Shown piece after piece: positions 55,336 to 64,000 of a stretch of 64,000 bases of DNA. Below the pieces are notes generated by a model, which worked only from the letters and a program-made list of their open reading frames with translations, did no database searches and had not been told where the DNA came from. This DNA comes from Troglohyphantes excavatus. Taxonomy: Eukaryota; Arthropoda; Arachnida; Araneae; Linyphiidae. The stretch spans positions 75,032,402 to 75,096,401 of the forward strand of contig OZ010670.1 in assembly GCA_963932185.1 (NCBI GenBank), given 5' to 3'. Position 1 is the stretch's first letter, and each line of letters begins with the position of its first letter. A program made the position numbers and the translations under genes.

Positions 55336-56153
55336 CAGTGTTCACTCTAGAAATAAAAAAGGGGCAGGGCGCTGTTGGCTGTAAAATGGCACCCCGTTTT
55401 TGAAAAGGCACTTCTTGTTTTTAAAAGGGCACTTTTTTTAAAAAAAAGTTTGAGATGGGCGTAACCACCCGTTGATATATCGGACCCGTGACCAAACAAA
55501 AAGTTCCGATTTTTTTATTGGTATTGCGCTAGAGCTGCATATTGGGCTATTGGCGACGATTCGGGGCATATTTTGAAAGAAAGACCTGTTCAAAATTGAT
55601 ATCTCTCTATGAAGATACTACTTAAAATCCACAATTTGACACTTAAAAATTAATGTTTTCGCTAAAAACCAAATCTGTAAGTAGCCCTAATCAGCCCCCT
55701 TACAAAACTGATGAAAAGGCTACTTAAATCTAAAATTTGGTAATAAAGGCCTAATATTTTAACCACACACACACAAACCAATTTCACTTTAAAAAAACAT
55801 AGCATTTCATATGCTGGTACAGGCAACCAATAGGATTCGTGGAATGCCCCGTGCTCGAAATAACCACGGAATCATCGCGATTGTACAACACGCGTAGTTA
55901 AAAGGAGTTTGTTTTTCTACTGTCATAATTCACTTAATTCCAATTTACACACACCTTTTTTTTTAATCGATGCCTTTTTTAAAGACATCTAGGGAAGCAA
56001 GGGCGTTTGTGCTTGACTGAAAAGGGCAAAAGGGGCGGAATTTTTTCAAAAGAGGGCAGCATTTTTTAAAAAAGGGGCATGAGGGCGCTATCAAGAAGAA
56101 AAAAGGGCAGGCAGGGCGGACCGCCCTTCAAAAAACGCCTAGATTGAACACTG
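55336..56153. mobile_element. MITE with CAGTGTTCAC termini, second complete copy
   Basis: Ends CAGTGTTCACTCTAG and CTAGATTGAACACTG, flanks CTATAG (55330-55335, 56154-56159). Inverted relative to 22.3 kb. Contains the SINE-tail-like block CGCTAGAGCTGCATATTGGG at 55524-55590. Confidence 0.8.
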
Positions 56154-57252
56154 CTATAGGCACAATTTAATTCTCTTTGATGGGACACCTTTCGTATAAA
56201 TAGACTCTAAGAATTCAAAACATCTTATATTAAGTGTATTATTAACCTATAAAAATAATGAAATTATTTAAAGTTTTTGAAAAAATTGCCTAAAAGTTAT
56301 TAAAAAAAAAATTGCAGTCATAATAACGGATGCAGTTAATCTGTCAATCTTCAATTAAACCCATTTTAAAATATCCCCAAATTCAAACACCCTTAAATCT
56401 AAGAGTATTGAAATATCGCCAAATGACAGATTTTTTGCCAAACATGGAATAACCTATTTAACCGATTTATCTGTGTTCCATCCCCCCAAGTAAGATTGAC
56501 CAAACCTGGATTTCAAGGTCACCGCAAGAAAAGAAGGCGTAGAAAGGAAGGAGTTTCGGTTGTTCGCCAACAATTCCCTCTCAATATTGCTTTCAAATAG
56601 ACCTTTGAACATCAAATCAATGATTACATACTCTAAAACGCTTGTTTCTGAATTGCGTTAAAATTAAATACATTACTAAATAATATAACACCAAATATAG
56701 GGAGCCGGTAAATTTGGCGGAATCTTACGAGGGGTCGTCCATATATTGCATACACACATATAGGGAAGAAATTTTCTGTTCTGCGTAAGTTTTATGGATT
56801 GTGGATTGCACTGTTAAAAATTTAATACGACCTCGCACCCGCTGTAACGGGCCTTATGCCGTGTCATCATTCATTCCATGAATACTCATATTATTTAATA
56901 ATGTATTTAATTTTAACGCAATTCAGTGACAAGGGTTTTAGTGTATGTAATAATTTGATTTGACGTTCAAATCAGGCCATGGATAATCAAGGCCAGATTA
57001 CTGACTAGGCGCGTGAAGCCCAGGATTACACTTGACATTTTCGAAGGGCCATCAATACCAAATCACAGATTTGTATAAATATTTAACACTTAACATAGTT
57101 TTCTGCTGAATTGATCCTAAAAAGTTTTATAACAAATTTCAGTTAAATAAAACTTGCCGCTTGTGTCACATTTGTTAGAATATTGGAAAAATATCAAACA
57201 GTATAGAATATTAGGAATAATCATTACTTATTAATATATTTTGGGATGTAGG
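56154..57252. other. Non-coding, one arm of a direct duplication
   Basis: Apart from the repeat at 56709-56785 and a CACTGTTAAAAATTT stub at 56808, nothing recognised. Confidence 0.5.
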
Positions 57253-57980
57253 CAGTGGCGTATCAAATGGTTATTTTCAGGGGGGGCTGAAAATTTTTTG
57301 AACAAAGATGTATAATTTTGATTTTTTTTGTCATTAAAATAGTATGGAGTTAATCTACCAAAAATAAATTAATGTGTATTCTCTTTTTTGTTTGAACACC
57401 TTTAAAACATAAAGAAATCACTAAAACATATTTTTAGCTAAAATATAAATTTATATATGTACTAATTATTAGATTAGTAGTTGTTTGAAGGAATTTATTT
57501 AAATTTAACCTTCTAAAACAAATTGTCATTTCCTAAATAGGAAATTTCAACTACATAATCTGTTTAGAAAATAAAGTATAAATCAGTTGGTTTCATTTCT
57601 AAGGAAATAATCACTCTGAAAAAATAACTTATTTAATCATTTTTTTACCAAACTAACTAATTAATTAATTTTTTTCCCTTGCTAATGCTTCTAAAAATAG
57701 TCGAAATGAAAAAATACTAATTTTTTTTATTCTAATAAGCATAAAAATTATTCGTCACTCAAATACAACAATGTAAAAAGATTGATTTATGAAATATATT
57801 TTAGAAAAAATACCAAAATGTTAGGGGGGCTGAGCCCCTTCAGAATATTTCCCGGGGGGGCTCAAGCTCCCCCAGCCCCCCTACTTCCTACGCCTATGGA
57901 TGTAGGTAAATTTGGCGGAATCTTACGAGGGGTCGTCCATATATTGCATACACACATATAGGGAAGACATTTTCTGTTCT
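56709..57980 (+). repeat. 77-bp direct repeat pair, 1.2 kb apart
   Basis: GGTAAATTTGGCGGAATCTT through TTTTCTGTTCTG at 56709-56785 and 57904-57980, with a single mismatch (GAAGAAATT / GAAGACATT). Confidence 0.88.
57253..57898. mobile_element. hAT-like MITE (CAGTGGCGTA family)
   Basis: Perfect 8-bp flanks GATGTAGG (57245-57252 and 57899-57906), ends CAGTGGCGTATCAA and CTTCCTACGCCTATG, G-run blocks inside both ends. Confidence 0.9.
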
Positions 57981-58077
57981 GAGTGCAGTTAAACTATTTG
58001 GGAGAAAATTGTGTGGTGTAGAAACGGACGGTATGTCGAATATTTCACTAATAGCCGCGTACTGCCAACTATCGGAT

Positions 58078-59190
58078 GGAGCCCCAGTTGCTCAGTGGAT
58101 AAAGGCGTTCAGCTACTAATCAGAGGATGGGTGGTTCGAATCCGTGCAATAGACTTGACGTAGAAAAGTAAAAAAGTAGTGATCTTGCGATCGGAGGGTT
58201 GCCAGCTTCACTATAAAATTACTAGAAAGTCGTCCAGAATATCCAACAAATTATACTGGCGTGTATACGGGACTGGTGCGCGATACATCTGATCGGGGTC
58301 CAAAGTCCCGACGTCTATTGAAGGCGTTGGGTGCCAATTCAGGTGTTTCCTCGTCATCTGACCATGGTTCTAAAATAACAAGGTGCATGTATGAATGTGT
58401 GTGTGAATGTGTATGTGTTCCCGGGTCTTTCCTTTGGGGAGCCCCAGTTGCTCAGTTGGGAAGGCGTTCAGCTACTAATCAGAGGATGGGTGGTTCGAAT
58501 CCGGGAAATGGACTTGACATAGAAAAGTAAAAAAGTAGTGATCTTGCGATCGGAGGGTTGCCAGCTTCACTATAAAATTACTAGAAAGTCGTCCAGAATA
58601 TCCAACAAATTATACTGGCGTGTATACGGGACTGGTGCGCGATACATCTGATCGGGGTCCAAAGTCCCGACGTCTATTGAAGGCGTTGGGTGCCAATTCA
58701 GGTGTTTCCTCGTCATCTGACCATGGTTCTAAAATAACAAGGTGCATGTATGAATGTGTGTGTGAATGTGTATGTGTTCCCGGGTCTTTCCTTTGGGGAG
58801 CCCCAGTTGCTCAGTTGGGAAGGCGTTCAGCTACTAATCAGAGGATGGGTGGTTCGAATCCGGGAAATGGACTTGACATAGAAAAGTAAAAAAGTAGTGA
58901 TCTTGCGATCGGAGGGTTGCCAGCTTCACTATAAAATTACTAGAAAGTCGTCCAGAATATCCAACAAATTATACTGGCGTGTATACGGGACTGGTGCGCG
59001 ATACATCTGATCGGGGTCCAAAGTCCCGACGTCTATTGAAGGCGTTGGGTGCCAGTTCAGGTGTTTCCTCGTCATCTGACCATGGTTCTAAAAATAACGA
59101 GGTGCATGTATGAATGTGTGTGTGTTCCCGGGTCTTTTCTTCGAGATTGACCCCGAATCGTCGCCAATAGCCCACTGTGCAGCTCTAGTG
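58078..59190 (+). repeat. Head-to-tail array of three SINE units
   Basis: Units start at 58078, 58438 and 58797 (360 and 359 bp). Each has the tRNA-like head GGAGCCCCAGTTGCTCAGT with B box GGTTCGAATCC. Units 1 and 2 stop at GGGTCTTTCCTTTGG and join straight to the next head; only unit 3 has the 3' tail to CAGCTCTAGTG. Units 1 and 2 encode the same spurious 89-residue frame. Confidence 0.93.
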
Positions 59191-59200
59191 GATTTTTTTT

Positions 59201-59508
59201 GTTAATTAACGTCGCACTAGAGCTGCACATTGGGCTATTGGCGACGGTTCGGGGTCAATCTCGAAGGAAAGACCCGGTAGCACATTCACACACACATTCA
59301 TACGTGCATCTCGTTATTTTAAGAACCATGGTCAGATGGCGAAGAAACACCTGAACTGGCACCCAACGTCTTCAATAGACGTCGGGACTTTGAACCCCGA
59401 TCAGATGTATCGCGCACCAGTCCCGTATACACGCCAGTATAATTTGTTGGATATTCTGGACGACTTTCTAGTATTTTTGTAGCGAAGCTGGCAACCCTCC
59501 GATCGCAA
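59201..59508 (-). mobile_element. SINE copy inverted against the array, head missing
   Basis: Body and tail only, facing unit 3 of the array across 10 bp. The two could form a stem of about 300 bp. Confidence 0.85.
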
Positions 59509-59512
59509 GGCT

Positions 59513-59697
59513 GGCCGTCCTGGACTTCGCCCACGTTCACAGAGGTCGTCCTGCTGTCGGCAGGACTTCTCTGTAGCCGAACCAGTTCTGACCGGCAACG
59601 TACGCTGTCAACCGGCAACATACGCTGGAGAAGTCGTGAGACCGCAGGACACCAGCTGCGCAACTGTTATATCGTAGAAGAATTTGGTACGTGACAG
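59513..59697 (-). mobile_element. GC-rich fragment replacing the SINE head, possibly LTR-derived
   Basis: Minus strand starts TGTCACGTACCAAATTC, an LTR-like beginning, with an internal repeat (GCGTATGTTGCCGG / GCGTACGTTGCCGG). No second end seen. Tentative. Confidence 0.35.
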
Positions 59698-60429
59698 GCA
59701 GCTCTTGATACAAGGTTTTCATAAAAACACATCTGGTATAAAATTTAATTTCATTTTTAAAATTGATAAATTGTTGTTAGTACATAACTATATAAAATTG
59801 AATAACTGTATTGTAGATAATTTGAACATTTCATGGTATTTTTAAAAGTAAATATATTGTTGGTGGTAGGAATTTTATAAAAGTAGATATTTGTATTTTA
59901 GAAAACTGTGCAAGTCTCATGATAATTTTAATACATATTAGATAATTTGGTAATAATGGATAATTTTTTTATATAACTGAATTATAGATAATTGTTTAAA
60001 AGTTATTACATACTTGTGTCGAATGGACTCGACACGATTTTTTTTTTAAATATTTAAATTCCTTCAGTAGAGTGGTTATCAGTAGACCACTCTGCAGCTC
60101 TAGGCAGCGCCGCAATTAAGATTTTTGAAGTCCGATACCAAATTCCCAATTCCCCTCAAAGAAAAACGAGTGGCTTCAGGTACTCATTTTTATATATATA
60201 TTTTTTTCAGTTGTATTAAACATTAATATATTTTTTTACAGTCCGCTTTATTTTATACTTAATACAAAAAAAATTCTCTTCTAAATAGCCACTTATTGCT
60301 ATGATCCTCAAACTGAAGGAAAACATAACCAAGGATAATCTAATGGTAGAAGGTAGACTGTAAACCCGGTCTCTTCAAAATGAAAAAGCTAAAATTGTTA
60401 TAACCTACCCCGGTCTCCCCTAACTCTCC
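59698..60429. other. Non-coding, short SINE and CACTGT-family scraps
   Basis: A SINE-tail scrap near 60085 and GGTACTCATTTTTATAT near 60179; otherwise AT-rich. Confidence 0.5.
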
Positions 60430-60848
60430 GGAGGCCTCCGTGGATGAGCGGTTAAAGGCGCCAGCTGGGAATTCGATCCTAGGCGATGGACTTGACTAAG
60501 AAAAGTAAAAAAAAAAGTAGTGATCTTGTGATCGGAGAATTGCCAGCTTCGCTACAAAATACTAGAAAAGTCATCCAGAACATCCGCAAAAATGAACGGC
60601 GTGTATACGAGACTGGTGCACGATATATCTGATCGGGGTCCAAAGTCCCGACGTCTATTGAAGGCGTTGGGTTCAGGTGTTCAGGTGTTTCCCCGTCATC
60701 TGATCATGGTTCTAAAATAACGAGGTGCATGTATGAATGTGTGTGTATGAGTATGCGTTCCCGGGTTTTTCCTTCGAGATAAACCCCGAACCGTCGCCAA
60801 TAGCCCACTATGCAGCTCTAGTGCGACTTTATTTAACCAAATCTAACT
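60430..60848 (+). mobile_element. tRNA-derived SINE, GTGG-type head
   Basis: Head GGAGGCCTCCGTGGATGAGC with a partly deleted tRNA segment, full body and tail. It ends about 33 bp before the acceptor of the BTB pseudogene exon. Confidence 0.85.
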
Positions 60849-60881
60849 ACCCGGTCCTACATTCTTACTTAATTTATCTAG

Positions 60882-62312
60882 GTTGGCAGTACCCTCGGGT
60901 ACGAACTGCGAGCCTCACTTGAGGAAGGCTGGTCTTGCGATTTCACCATGGTAGCGAGTGCGGTGGAAAACGACGACTAAGCTGTCGACGAAAGTCGCGT
61001 CTTCCGGGTCCATCGCACCCTGGTTTGCGTCAGATCGCTCGTCTTCGCCGCTATGATGAAGCGAGATATGGCAGAGCGTCGCAGCGTTCGCGTCCTTATT
61101 CCGGACATGGACGCTAAGACGCTGGCGTCGTTCCTGGTCTACGTGTATTGTGGCGAGATGATGTTCACAAAACTGAGCTGCGAAGAGCTGGCAAAGCTCT
61201 ACGAAGCTAGTGACAATTATGAAGTCCTGTCACTGAAAAAGAGGTAAGGGTGAGTTTATTTTGTGCGTCAATGCATTTCCTACGGCTTCTAATGAGCGAC
61301 CACTATATAGAAAGTCGTATGGCACGTGCTGTTTATTTTCCCAAACTGAAGGCCGAAAAAAACGGAAGAGAGATCGTAACTCCTGTTGATCACGACGCGC
61401 TCAGAATCTGAAATCGACCTTCAGTTTGTGACTTCAAAAGTATATGTATAAATAAGATACCTCAATAAATCCGTTTCTCAGTCACCGAACCCTTTCCATA
61501 AGAAATCTTAGCTCAGGTGTTGTTCTCGTCATCTAACCAGGGTTAAAAAAATATACGAAGCATCGTTCCCGGGTCTTTCCTTCTATATAGGCCCCGAACT
61601 GTCGCCAATAGCCCATTGTGCAGCTCTAGTGCGATGTTAATTAACCAAACCATAAGAAATCTATACCTAGGTGCCTTGAACGCAAGGCATCATAAGCCAA
61701 CTAAAGCGTTTTTCAGAAAATCGCAATAATTGAGGGGCTGACATAGGGAAGACAGTAAGTCACAAATTTCGAGTTTTTCGTTTTTTTCACGGAAAAAACA
61801 GTAAACGCTCAAGTCAATGGAATGGAATAAACAGTAAGTCAATCGGCAAAATGGTTTAGTTTCTACGAGCGACGGAAGATGGCACTTGCATGTAGTCCAC
61901 GATACTTGGCATGGAGAACAAATGCTTCCCCTGTAAAATTTACTTTTTGTGACTTACTGTCTTCCCCATGTCAGACCCACAATTGTTATAAAAATGTATA
62001 ATTTTGTTCATTTCTAATGATTTCATTGCGTACGTTCATAATTCCTTTTGTGATGTTTCTTATACAAATTTAAGAATGTATACATGCATCTTAATTGATT
62101 TTTAATATCCACAGCGATGGGCTGCTACTAAAAAAAGCCCTCTTCACTTGCTTTTTAGCAGATGCGGCGTCCTAATGCAACGTGTGATGCAGAAGAACGC
62201 GTACGACGACGTCCTGAAGTTCTCCGAGCTTCACTCCGACGCCGGGATGCGCGACGGCGTCATCGACGTCATCCACAGGAAAACGAAGGAGGTGCTAGAT
62301 ACCAAAGAGTAG
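60882..62312 (+). pseudogene. Second TDPOZ-type BTB gene, two exons, in-frame stop
   Basis: Exon 60882-61243 follows TTTATCTAG and encodes LGYELRASLEEGWSCDFTMV, a TAA at 60978-60980, then the BTB run FRVHRTLVCVRSLVFAAMMK, DMDAKTLASFLVYVYCGE and YEASDNYEVLSLKKR. The donor AG|GTAAGG joins in phase to exon 62162-62312: CGVLMQRVMQKNAYDDVLKF through VLDTKE and TAG. AATAAA follows at 62468. The MATH half expected upstream was not found in the preceding 7 kb. One nonsense codon with intact splice sites means a recent lesion or a sequence error. Sequence is quite different from the 51 kb paralogue. Confidence 0.8.
61509..61650 (+). mobile_element. 5'-truncated SINE in the pseudogene intron
   Basis: 12-bp duplication CATAAGAAATCT (61497-61508 and 61651-61662). 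Only the last 140 bp of the family is present, a hallmark of target-primed reverse transcription. Confidence 0.88.
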
Positions 62313-62473
62313 TCGGAGGACAAAGCGGAGTAGATCCAGCATCCAAGGCAGACTCGGGTCCTTCCTCCGCTTCATCCTCATGTTGATAGCAGTGGCGTAG
62401 GCTGGATTTAGTTTTCCAGGGCAGATTTACTTTAATTTAAAAAAAGAAAAAAAGTTTTGTCTTCGATAATAAA

Positions 62474-63031
62474 GGCATAAAAAATAAATGCGAGAAACTC
62501 TATTCCTATTTGAGGGATGCAACAACGTATAAATTGTATCTGCATTTCTGTTTTATACATCAAGAGAAGGAAATTGATTCTACACTTAAAGTAATATGCC
62601 AATAAAGTCATTTTTATCATCTTTAAGGAAATAAGATTGATTAAACGTATTATATCCTGTTAAAAATAAACAATTGTGTAATGATGCAACGATTTGTGTT
62701 CTTACTGTGTTAAAATTGGTCTCTGTAGTGCGGGAAGTCGCCAACCTTTTTGAAAATATTGGTTTACTATTTACGATTGTACTTCCAAATATATTTTCTG
62801 TACACAGCAGAATCGGTAACTGCGTAACATGATACATTTCGAAGATTTCGTGTGTTCCAAAATCGCTTACTGAATACCTGAAATATCTTTAGATATATTA
62901 CACATAGATATATTTTGTTAGCGACTTCTCGCGGTACAACAATGAAGCGTATAAGCTTTGGAGATTATTATTTAATATTGATCTTCAAAATAAATTAATA
63001 AAAATTTTAGAAAAATTTAAATAACTATTTT
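62474..63031. other. Non-coding, nothing recognised
   Basis: AT-rich downstream of the BTB pseudogene. A CAGTGGCGTAGG element end is at 62392 without partner. Confidence 0.5.
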
Positions 63032-63045
63032 CCAAAATATAGACA

Positions 63046-63365
63046 TCGGAGGGTTGCCAGCTTCGCTACAAAAGTACTAGAAAGTCGTCCAGAATATCCA
63101 ACAAATTATACTGGCGTGTATACGGGACTGGTGCACGATACATCTGATCGTTGTCCAAAGTCCCGACGTCTATTGAAGGCGTTGGGTGCCAGTTCAGGTG
63201 TTTCCTCGTCATCTGACCATGGTTCTAAAATAACGAGGTGCGTGTATGAATAGGTGTGTGAATGTGTATGTGTTCCCGGGTCTTTCCTTCGAGATTGACC
63301 CAGAACCGTCGCCAATAGCCCACTGTGCAGCTCTAGTGCGACGTTAATTAACAAAGCCAAACCAA
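63046..63365 (+). mobile_element. 5'-truncated SINE with 14-bp duplication
   Basis: CCAAAATATAGACA on both sides (63032-63045 and 63366-63379). Begins inside the body and has a complete tail ending AAAGCCAAACCAA. Confidence 0.92.
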
Positions 63366-63394
63366 CCAAAATATAGACAACATTTGCACATGGT

Positions 63395-63530
63395 TGGTAA
63401 TTAACGTCTACTAGATCTGCACAATGGGCTAAGGGCGACGTTTCGGGGTCTATCTTAAAGGAAAGGCACGGGAACACTGCCTCGTATTTTTTAACCATGG
63501 TCAGGTAACGGGGACATTCTAGCAATTTAT
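63395..63530 (-). mobile_element. Diverged SINE fragment
   Basis: Tail block CTAGATCTGCACAATGGGC and part of the body including AACACTGCCTCGTATTTTTT, shared with the old copy at 1.5 kb. Confidence 0.65.
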
Positions 63531-64000
63531 GTGCAGCTCTAGTGCGACATTACCCAAAACCCAAGAGAGCTAATAATCCATTCCTATTATCCCCCTTTAA
63601 TGTTTAAGCGCAATTGTTATCTGGTATTCCTCTAAGGATAGCAACGTACTGGCAACTATCGGATAAAATATCCTTTCGCTCGCTACTGCGCTAACAACTT
63701 GGACAAATAATCGACAATTTGACGACTTTGTATGTATTGTGGTAATACATTTAATTCATTTCCTAAACAGAATAATGTTTTTAGAATTTGTGTTAAATTC
63801 TAAATTGTTTTTCATTGTATTACATATTGCATAATGATTTTATTTACTTTTATATGATTCTTTAAATACCATAAACAATAATTTTGTGCTTGATGATTCT
63901 GTGTTTAAATAAAATATATACAGAATCTTGTGTTAAGGCCAGACAATAGTCTAATAAAGATTAAATTCGTCTTTTTGATATTTTACTGAAATTTACACAA
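63531..64000. other. Right edge, nothing recognised
   Basis: AT-rich; no coding or repeat signal I can support. Confidence 0.5.

Noticed and set aside
58261..58889. Two identical 89-residue plus-strand frames
   Set aside because: They are translations of the SINE array, and the same frame pieces appear in every SINE copy.

Overview
The window looks like arthropod nuclear DNA, most likely from a chelicerate and perhaps a spider. It is AT-rich, has small exons bounded by GT/AG sites, and is packed with non-autonomous transposons and a tRNA-derived SINE. A TDPOZ-type MATH-BTB gene with a decayed relative 7 kb away fits the expansions known from spiders. The taxon is an inference; no marker gene is present.

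Layout. Positions 1-19224 (minus): a BTB-BACK-Kelch gene of the KLHL24/KLHL35 type. Ten exons join in phase into 580 codons, an eleventh runs off the left edge, and the introns are full of transposons. 19905-21506 (plus): an intronless ankyrin-repeat gene, head-to-head with the kelch gene across 680 bp. 21500-28450: non-coding, four hAT-like MITEs. 28459-37561 (minus): a secreted protein gene with a TATA box. One 4.06-kb exon encodes a cysteine-free Ser/Asn/Glu/Lys-rich body, and four tiny exons extend it into a cysteine-bearing tail, 1443 aa in all. 38-51 kb: a transposon-rich desert with a Penelope-like GIY-YIG fragment followed by a hammerhead-like motif, and a 3.5-kb hAT-like element. 51231-53594 (minus): a 787-aa MATH-BTB protein whose BTB domain is split by fifteen copies of a 13-residue repeat, with a 50-bp minisatellite upstream of its start. 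54-60 kb: MITEs and a head-to-tail SINE array. 60882-62312 (plus): two exons of a second BTB gene with an in-frame stop.

Functional picture (family knowledge, not shown here): the kelch and MATH-BTB proteins are expected to be substrate adaptors for Cullin-3 ubiquitin ligases, the ankyrin protein a binding scaffold, and the 1443-aa product a secreted structural or matrix protein. Nothing in the layout suggests that these genes form one pathway.

The clearest structural results are boundary-resolved transposon nestings: SINE in SINE, SINE in pogo MITE, solo LTR in hAT MITE, and MITE in the terminal repeat of a piggyBac-like MITE. Also notable are transposons sitting just past three successive 5' splice sites of the kelch gene, and a THAP zinc-finger exon inside a foldback element.
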